From NCBI RefSeq assembly GCF_031822435.1, contig NZ_JAVQLW010000001.1, forward strand, positions 1,681,501-1,745,500: a stretch of DNA of 64,000 nt, read 5' to 3'. A model generated the notes under the pieces. It made no database searches. It saw only the letters and a program-made list of their open reading frames with translations, and was not told the origin of the DNA. The translations under genes were made by a program, and so were the position numbers. How positions within the stretch are numbered: the stretch's first letter is position 1; the number at the start of each line of letters is the position of its first letter. Origin of the DNA: Paracoccus sp. MBLB3053. Its GTDB lineage: Bacteria > Pseudomonadota > Alphaproteobacteria > Rhodobacterales > Rhodobacteraceae. Of this stretch, positions 57,212 to 64,000 are shown one piece after another.

Positions 57212-57505
57212 GTGGTTCGGCGCCGGAAATTCGTACGGCATCGAGGCTGGATTCTAGCCCGGGCGACGGTCGTTAGCGCCAACAACAGTCGGTTCCTTGC
57301 CACAGTCCGGTTTTGACGGAACGGCGGCTCTCATTTCCGTGTTCAATGCGGTTGCGGCATGACAGATCACCTGCTAGAGACGCGGCAGATTTTCGGGAAG
57401 CTTCTGGCCGGGCACGGCCTGAGGACCCCTTTGACCCGCGCTCCGTGACCGACCTGCCTTCCCAAAAAGCCAGGCCCGCCAGCGGAGCTTGCGCAAACCG
57501 GAAGG

Positions 57506-58072
57506 ATGACCGTGGCCAATTCCGCTTCGATTTCCGCTGATATCGCCGGGCGATATGCACAGGCCCTTTTCGATCTGGTGAAGGATTCGGGGGGTCTTGA
57601 CGCCCTGTCCACGCAAATCGACGAGCTGGCCGCTGCCCATGACGAAAGCGAAGATCTTCGCGATCTGACTGTCTCGCCGCTTTACGACCGCAATGCGCAG
57701 GAGGCCGCCATTGGTGCGCTGGCCGCGCGCATGGGGTTCTCGGACGAACTCAGCAACACCCTGCGCCTGCTGGCGAAGAACCGCCGGCTGTTCACGCTGC
57801 CCCAGTTCATCGCCAAGCTGCGCGGCATGATCGCCGACGCCCGTGGTGAGATGACCGCGGACGTGGTCAGCGCCCAGGAGCTGACCGAAGAACAAAAGAC
57901 CCGTCTGGCCGACACGCTGGCCAGCAAGTCGGGCAAGAAAATCAAACTGAATGCGCGCGTCGATGAGACCCTTATCGGCGGCATGATCGTTAAACTGGGC
58001 TCGCAGATGATCGACAGCTCGATCCGCTCGAAGCTCGCCTCCCTCCAGAATGCTATGAAAGAGGTCGGATAA
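57506..58072 (+). CDS. atpH: ATP synthase F1 subunit delta
   Basis: Connects the F1 head to the peripheral stalk. Length is 188 residues. Typical features: [21 protein letters not shown] at the N-terminus, the helical bundle, and the C-terminal [34 protein letters not shown], split in the family as expected. First gene of atpHAGDC. The 294-base upstream region should contain the operon promoter; TTGCGG and TAGAGA 17 bases apart near 57353-57381 are a possible but weak match. The stop overlaps the atpA ATG. Confidence 0.95.
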   Translation: MTVANSASISADIAGRYAQALFDLVKDSGGLDALSTQIDELAAAHDESEDLRDLTVSPLYDRNAQEAAIGALAARMGFSDELSNTLRLLAKNRRLFTLPQFIAKLRGMIADARGEMTADVVSAQELTEEQKTRLADTLASKSGKKIKLNARVDETLIGGMIVKLGSQMIDSSIRSKLASLQNAMKEVG

Positions 58073-59607
58073 TGGGAATCCAGGCAGCCGAAATTTCGGC
58101 CATCCTCAAGGATCAGATCAAGAATTTCGGTCAGGACGCCGAGGTGGCCGAAGTCGGACAGGTTCTGTCCGTCGGTGATGGTATCGCCCGCGTCTATGGC
58201 CTGGACAAGGTTCAGGCCGGCGAGATGGTCGAATTCCCGGGCGGCATCCGCGGCATGGTGCTGAACCTTGAAACCGACAACGTCGGCGTCGTGATCTTTG
58301 GCGACGACCGTTCGATCAAGGAAGGCGACACCGTCAAGCGCACCGGCGCCATCGTGGAAGTTCCGGCCGGCAAGGAACTGCTGGGCCGCGTCGTCGACGC
58401 CCTCGGCAACCCGATCGACGGCAAGGGGCCGATCAACGCGTCCGAGCGTCGCGTGGCCGACGTCAAGGCTCCGGGCATCATGCCGCGCAAGTCGGTTCAC
58501 GAACCGATGGCGACCGGCCTGAAATCGGTTGACGCCATGATCCCGGTCGGCCGTGGCCAGCGCGAGCTGATCATCGGTGACCGTCAGACCGGCAAGACCG
58601 CGATTGCTCTGGACACCATCCTGAACCAGGCGAACTACAACGGCCGTGAAGCCGACGGCATGAAGACGCTGCACTGCATCTACGTCGCCGTGGGTCAGAA
58701 GCGCTCGACCGTCGCCCAGCTGGTGAAGAAGCTCGAAGAAACCGGCGCCATGGCCTACACCACCGTCGTCGCCGCGACCGCTTCGGACCCGGCTCCGATG
58801 CAATACCTGGCACCCTATTCGGCGACCGCGATCGGGGAATACTTCCGCGACAACGGCATGGACGCCCTGATCATCTATGATGACCTGTCCAAGCAAGCCG
58901 TCGCCTACCGCCAGATGTCGCTGCTGCTGCGCCGTCCGCCGGGACGCGAAGCCTATCCGGGCGACGTGTTCTACCTGCATTCGCGCCTGCTCGAGCGTTC
59001 GGCCAAGCTGAACGAGGAAAACGGCGCTGGCTCGCTGACCGCTCTGCCGATCATCGAAACCCAGGCGGGCGACGTTTCGGCCTATATCCCGACCAACGTG
59101 ATCTCGATCACCGACGGTCAGATCTTCCTTGAAACCGACCTGTTCTTCCAGGGCATCCGCCCGGCCGTGAACACCGGTCTGTCGGTGTCGCGCGTTGGTT
59201 CGGCCGCCCAGACCAAGGCGATGAAATCGGTCGCCGGTCCGGTCAAGCTGGAACTGGCGCAGTATCGCGAAATGGCCGCCTTCGCTCAGTTCGGCTCGGA
59301 CCTCGATGCCGCGACGCAGAAGCTGCTGAACCGTGGTGCGCGCCTGACCGAGCTGATGAAGCAGCCGCAATACTCGCCGCTGACGAATGCCGAGATCGTC
59401 ATCGTCATCTATGCCGGCACCAAGGGCTACCTGGACAGCGTCCCCGTCAACGAGGTGACGAAATGGGAAGCGGGCCTGCTGCAGTTCCTGCGCAACCAGA
59501 AGGCCGATCTGCTTGACGACATGACCCGGAACGACCGCAAAGTTGCGGGCGAGCTGGAAGATGCGATCAAGGCAGCGCTGGACGGCTACGCCAAGACCTA
59601 CGCCTGA
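58072..59607 (+). CDS. atpA: ATP synthase F1 subunit alpha
   Basis: Non-catalytic nucleotide-binding subunit of F1, 511 residues. The Walker A is [14 protein letters not shown] (K175), and the arginine-finger region [14 protein letters not shown] is intact. The N-terminus [20 protein letters not shown] is normal for alphaproteobacteria. Codon use is highly biased, as for all five genes of the operon. The ATG overlaps the atpH stop, implying coupled translation. Confidence 0.98.
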   Translation: MGIQAAEISAILKDQIKNFGQDAEVAEVGQVLSVGDGIARVYGLDKVQAGEMVEFPGGIRGMVLNLETDNVGVVIFGDDRSIKEGDTVKRTGAIVEVPAGKELLGRVVDALGNPIDGKGPINASERRVADVKAPGIMPRKSVHEPMATGLKSVDAMIPVGRGQRELIIGDRQTGKTAIALDTILNQANYNGREADGMKTLHCIYVAVGQKRSTVAQLVKKLEETGAMAYTTVVAATASDPAPMQYLAPYSATAIGEYFRDNGMDALIIYDDLSKQAVAYRQMSLLLRRPPGREAYPGDVFYLHSRLLERSAKLNEENGAGSLTALPIIETQAGDVSAYIPTNVISITDGQIFLETDLFFQGIRPAVNTGLSVSRVGSAAQTKAMKSVAGPVKLELAQYREMAAFAQFGSDLDAATQKLLNRGARLTELMKQPQYSPLTNAEIVIVIYAGTKGYLDSVPVNEVTKWEAGLLQFLRNQKADLLDDMTRNDRKVAGELEDAIKAALDGYAKTYA

Positions 59608-59618
59608 GGGAGGGATAG

Positions 59619-61936
<2,318 letters not shown>

Positions 61937-61945
61937 GGGGGCGAC

Positions 61946-62392
61946 ATGGCCGACACGATGCAGTTCGACCTCGTCTCGCCGGAGCGGAACCTCGTTTCCG
62001 TTCCCGTGCGCGAGGTGCGCCTGCCCGGCGCCGAAGGCGACCTGACGGCGATGCCCGGCCATGCGCCGGCCATCGTCAACCTGCGGCCGGGTCTCGTGAC
62101 CGTGGTCAAGGCTGACGGATCGGAAACGGAATTCGCAGTGACCGGCGGTTTCGCCGAGATCAATGGCGAATCCGTCACGCTTCTTGCCGAGCGCGGCCAC
62201 CCGCGCGCCGAGATGACGCAGGCGATCTTCAACGACATGATGGCTCAGGCCCAACGTCAGGTTAAGACCGCGCAAGAGCGTCATTCGGTGGGTGAAGAGG
62301 TTGTCGCGGCAGCCGTCAAGCTGCTTGCGGACATGGAAGCGCTTGGCACACATATCGGTCTTGACCCGAACCAGTCGAATTTTCCGCACTGA
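61946..62392 (+). CDS. atpC: ATP synthase F1 subunit epsilon
   Basis: Small rotor subunit that couples F1 to Fo and can inhibit hydrolysis, 148 residues. The N-terminal beta sandwich is clear (MQFDLVSPERNLVSVPVREV, LPGAEGDLTAMPGHAP, VTGGFAEINGESVTLLAE). The C-terminal helical part is short and Gln/Ala-rich. It is the last gene of the operon, followed by a strong terminator. The Fo genes (atpIBEF) are not in the window, as usual in alphaproteobacteria. Confidence 0.96.
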   Translation: MADTMQFDLVSPERNLVSVPVREVRLPGAEGDLTAMPGHAPAIVNLRPGLVTVVKADGSETEFAVTGGFAEINGESVTLLAERGHPRAEMTQAIFNDMMAQAQRQVKTAQERHSVGEEVVAAAVKLLADMEALGTHIGLDPNQSNFPH

Positions 62393-62421
62393 TCCGAGCG
62401 TCAAAGTCTGAAAAGCGTTTG

Positions 62422-62448
62422 AAGCCCCGGTAAGACCGGGGCTTTAAT
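62422..62448 (+). terminator. Terminator of the atp operon
   Basis: Arms AAGCCCCGG and CCGGGGCTT form a perfect 9-bp stem with loop TAAGA, followed by TAAT. It begins 30 bases after the atpC stop. Confidence 0.85.
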
Positions 62449-62516
62449 ACATCCGGCAGCCAGCACCGCGACTGCAGGGAGGGATTTAGCAGCGTTTCGA
62501 TTTTCATGCTGTTGGC

Positions 62517-62837
62517 GTGACCAGCGGCTCGATGCTCATGTTCTCGGCCTTCGAGGAAGGAGGGCCGATGTGGTCGGGCGAAGGGCCGAGGCTGGAGACC
62601 CGCCTTGTCCCCTTCGACGAGCCGTTCGTCGAACCGCCGGTGGTGCATTTGTCGATGGGAATGTGGGATATTGGCGTCTCGGCAAATCAACGGGCCGACC
62701 TGCGGGCGGCCGATGTCACGCGAGATGGGTTCAAGATCGAATTTCGGACCTGGGGCGACACCCAGGTTGCGCGGGTCCGCGTGACCTGGATGGCCATCGG
62801 CCCGGTTCGGCACTTGGACGATTTCAACGTCGACTGA
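62517..62837 (+). CDS. H-type lectin domain-like small protein
   Basis: The 106 residues resemble the H-type lectin domain (a carbohydrate-binding fold known from snail agglutinins): SAFEEGGPMWSGEGPR, VPFDEPFVEPPVVHLSMGMWDI, then the C-terminal FRTWGDTQVARVRVTWMAIG. There is no signal peptide. The annotated GTG start has no ribosome site. Upstream in frame, QRFDFHAVGV also fits the family's N-terminus, but it is closed by a TAG at 62487 with no ATG, GTG or TTG in between, while GGGAGGGA sits just before that TAG. The gene may have lost its start codon. Role and ligand unknown. Confidence 0.65.
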   Translation: MTSGSMLMFSAFEEGGPMWSGEGPRLETRLVPFDEPFVEPPVVHLSMGMWDIGVSANQRADLRAADVTRDGFKIEFRTWGDTQVARVRVTWMAIGPVRHLDDFNVD

Positions 62838-62841
62838 GATG

Positions 62842-63603
62842 CTATGCGCGCTCGATATTGAGCCGTATCAGATCCGCAGTCTGTTCGGGATGAGTAATCG
62901 GCAACATGTGCCCCGCGCCGGGAATACTGGCGCGCCCGACATCCGCGAGTCGTGCGGATAGCGCCTCTGCAATCGCGGGAATCGCCGGTGGCGAATCTTC
63001 TCCCATGATCAGCAGAACCGGAGCGTCGATCGATTCAAGCCCTCCGTTCCGAAGGATCTGAGCGCTGTCATCAATGAGAGTGTCATTCCCCGAGACGACC
63101 ATCTTGATTTGTCCGATCAGTCGATCCCGCGTCGCTGGGGACTGGGACTCCCAGTCGATCCCACCCCATACGGAGAGAAATCGGCTCGTCGCCTTCTCGC
63201 TTTCCGAATTTTCGACCAGTGACCTGATTTCGTGCAAGAAAGCTTCATTTTCGGGGTCTGGCGCGGCGGCAAAAAGCACGGGCTCGATCAAGGTCAGGCT
63301 GCGCACTGCCTCAGGCGCAGCAACCGCGATTCGCAGCGCGATGGTCGCCCCGATGCTGTGGCCGATCAGGTCGAGCGGCCGCTGGATCAACGGCGCAACC
63401 TCGCGCGTTGCCGTGGTGTGGAAATCGGGAGGCACACCTTCCCAATCACGGCTTTTTCCATGTCCCGGCAGGTCCGGGGCCGTGATCTCGACAAGATCGC
63501 CAAGTTCGCGTGCGATTGGGCCCCAATAGCTTGCATTGCCCATCATGCAATGCAGTGCCAGGGCCGGGCGTTCGGGATTGCCCGGCCAATGTCTGATGTT
63601 CAT
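62842..63603 (-). CDS. Alpha/beta hydrolase
   Basis: A 253-residue alpha/beta-fold hydrolase. The nucleophile elbow is GHSIGA (S83); the oxyanion-side stretch is LHCMMGNASYWGPIA; the acid is probably in VLLIMGEDSPP and the base in PGAGHMLPITHPEQ. Overall it resembles small-molecule esterases or C-C hydrolases; the substrate is not clear. ATG at 63603 is used; a GTG at 63612 overlapping the upstream gene's stop is an alternative. It follows the DsbA-family gene on the same strand and converges with the lectin-like gene, leaving 4 bases. Confidence 0.88.
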   Translation of the reverse strand: MNIRHWPGNPERPALALHCMMGNASYWGPIARELGDLVEITAPDLPGHGKSRDWEGVPPDFHTTATREVAPLIQRPLDLIGHSIGATIALRIAVAAPEAVRSLTLIEPVLFAAAPDPENEAFLHEIRSLVENSESEKATSRFLSVWGGIDWESQSPATRDRLIGQIKMVVSGNDTLIDDSAQILRNGGLESIDAPVLLIMGEDSPPAIPAIAEALSARLADVGRASIPGAGHMLPITHPEQTADLIRLNIERA

Positions 63604-63608
63604 TCCGT

Positions 63609-64000
63609 TCACAGCTGTGCAAGGTGCCTGTCGAGGAAGTCCAGCCGGTCCTGGCCCCAGAAACGCTCGCCGCTTTCGTGGACAATGTAGAAGGGCGCGC
63701 CGAAAGCTCCGGCCTCGACCGCCTCTTCAAGATTGCGTTCGTAAACCTGCGCACCGACGAACAGGCCGCTATCGGCCAGCCCCGGGTCGAACCCGGCATC
63801 GGCAAGCGTGGCGCGGATCACCTCGTCATCCGCAATATTCTTTTCTTCGGCCCAGACAGCGCGGACAAAGCGCTGGACCAGCCCCGCAAGGTCCCCGCCG
63901 CCGGCCTTTTGCGCGGCGATGATGGCATAGGAGGAAGGCGCGGGATTGACCGGCCAGAAGGCCGGTTTCACGTTGATGGGCATCTTGAGGAAATCCGACC
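63609..64000 (-). CDS. 2-hydroxychromene-2-carboxylate isomerase-like protein (DsbA family, 5' part outside window)
   Basis: The visible 130 residues are the C-terminal two thirds of a DsbA/GST-kappa-fold protein. PAFWPVNPAPSSYAIIAAQ, EEKNIADDEVIRATLADAG and the late GAFGAPFYIVHESGERFWGQDRLDFLDRHL (split across the C-terminus) fit the HCCA isomerase family, which uses glutathione in naphthalene-type aromatic degradation and related reactions. The frame is open through base 64000, so the true start lies beyond; the ATG at 63983 is internal. The neighbouring hydrolase is probably co-transcribed. A specific aromatic pathway cannot be inferred from the two genes alone. Confidence 0.85.
   Translation of the reverse strand, partial: SDFLKMPINVKPAFWPVNPAPSSYAIIAAQKAGGGDLAGLVQRFVRAVWAEEKNIADDEVIRATLADAGFDPGLADSGLFVGAQVYERNLEEAVEAGAFGAPFYIVHESGERFWGQDRLDFLDRHLAQL

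Overview
This window is chromosomal DNA of a GC-rich alphaproteobacterium of the Rhodobacterales, most likely Paracoccus. The cytochrome aa3 oxidase proteins CtaC (7901-8794) and CtaE (10605-11429) read almost exactly like the Paracoccus denitrificans proteins as I remember them. The ctaC-ctaB-coxF-ctaG-ctaE-surf1 order, the five-gene F1 ATP synthase operon without Fo genes, and direct-repeat SOS boxes of the GAAC-N7-GAAC type all fit that group. No database search was possible, so the genus is an inference.

Layout. 1-3.6 kb: the end of phoU, phoB, and a very charged OmpA-domain protein. 3.7-7.7 kb: gcdH, dprA, tldD. 7.9-15.4 kb: the cta operon followed by thrC, an M16 peptidase and a GNAT acetyltransferase, all on the plus strand and several with overlapping start and stop codons. 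15.4-19.9 kb: an FAD oxidase, a LysR regulator facing doxX across a perfect palindrome, and a CoA-transferase. 19.9-25.4 kb, minus strand: dgt, metQ-metI-metN, tpiA and an IscA-type protein. 25.4-37.6 kb: rpsD with promoter and leader, a secreted hypothetical, acnA, a DUF1223 protein, yciB, metZ, folE2, an SOS-boxed uvrD-type helicase and a tandem SpoIIAA-like protein. 37.6-38.4 kb: RNase P RNA and rpmG. 38.5-43.9 kb: the imuA-imuB-dnaE2 mutagenesis cassette behind an SOS box. 44.0-45.6 kb: a decayed, less GC-rich insert with a broken IS3-type transposase and a frameshifted integrase. 45.6-57.2 kb: ssb, a lytic transglycosylase, a SYLF lipoprotein, hemB, mfd, clpA, gloB and a methyltransferase. 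57.5-62.4 kb: atpHAGDC. 62.5-64.0 kb: an H-type lectin-like protein, an alpha/beta hydrolase and a partial DsbA-family isomerase.

How the genes work together. The cta cluster encodes oxidase subunits II and III plus heme o synthesis, copper insertion and Surf1 assembly; subunit I is not in the window. ATP synthase F1 is complete here. DNA repair is well represented (uvrD-type helicase, imuA/imuB/dnaE2, ssb, mfd, dprA), and two of these loci carry matching SOS operators. Methionine supply is represented by the MetNIQ transporter and MetZ.

Most of the window is ordinary core genome. I did not find a convincing new multi-gene system. The best leads are the IS remnant joined across an 11-bp palindrome, the multiply broken integrase, the LysR operator, the two SOS boxes, the oversized charged OmpA protein, the rpsD leader, and the lectin-like gene whose homologous N-terminus lies upstream of any usable start codon.
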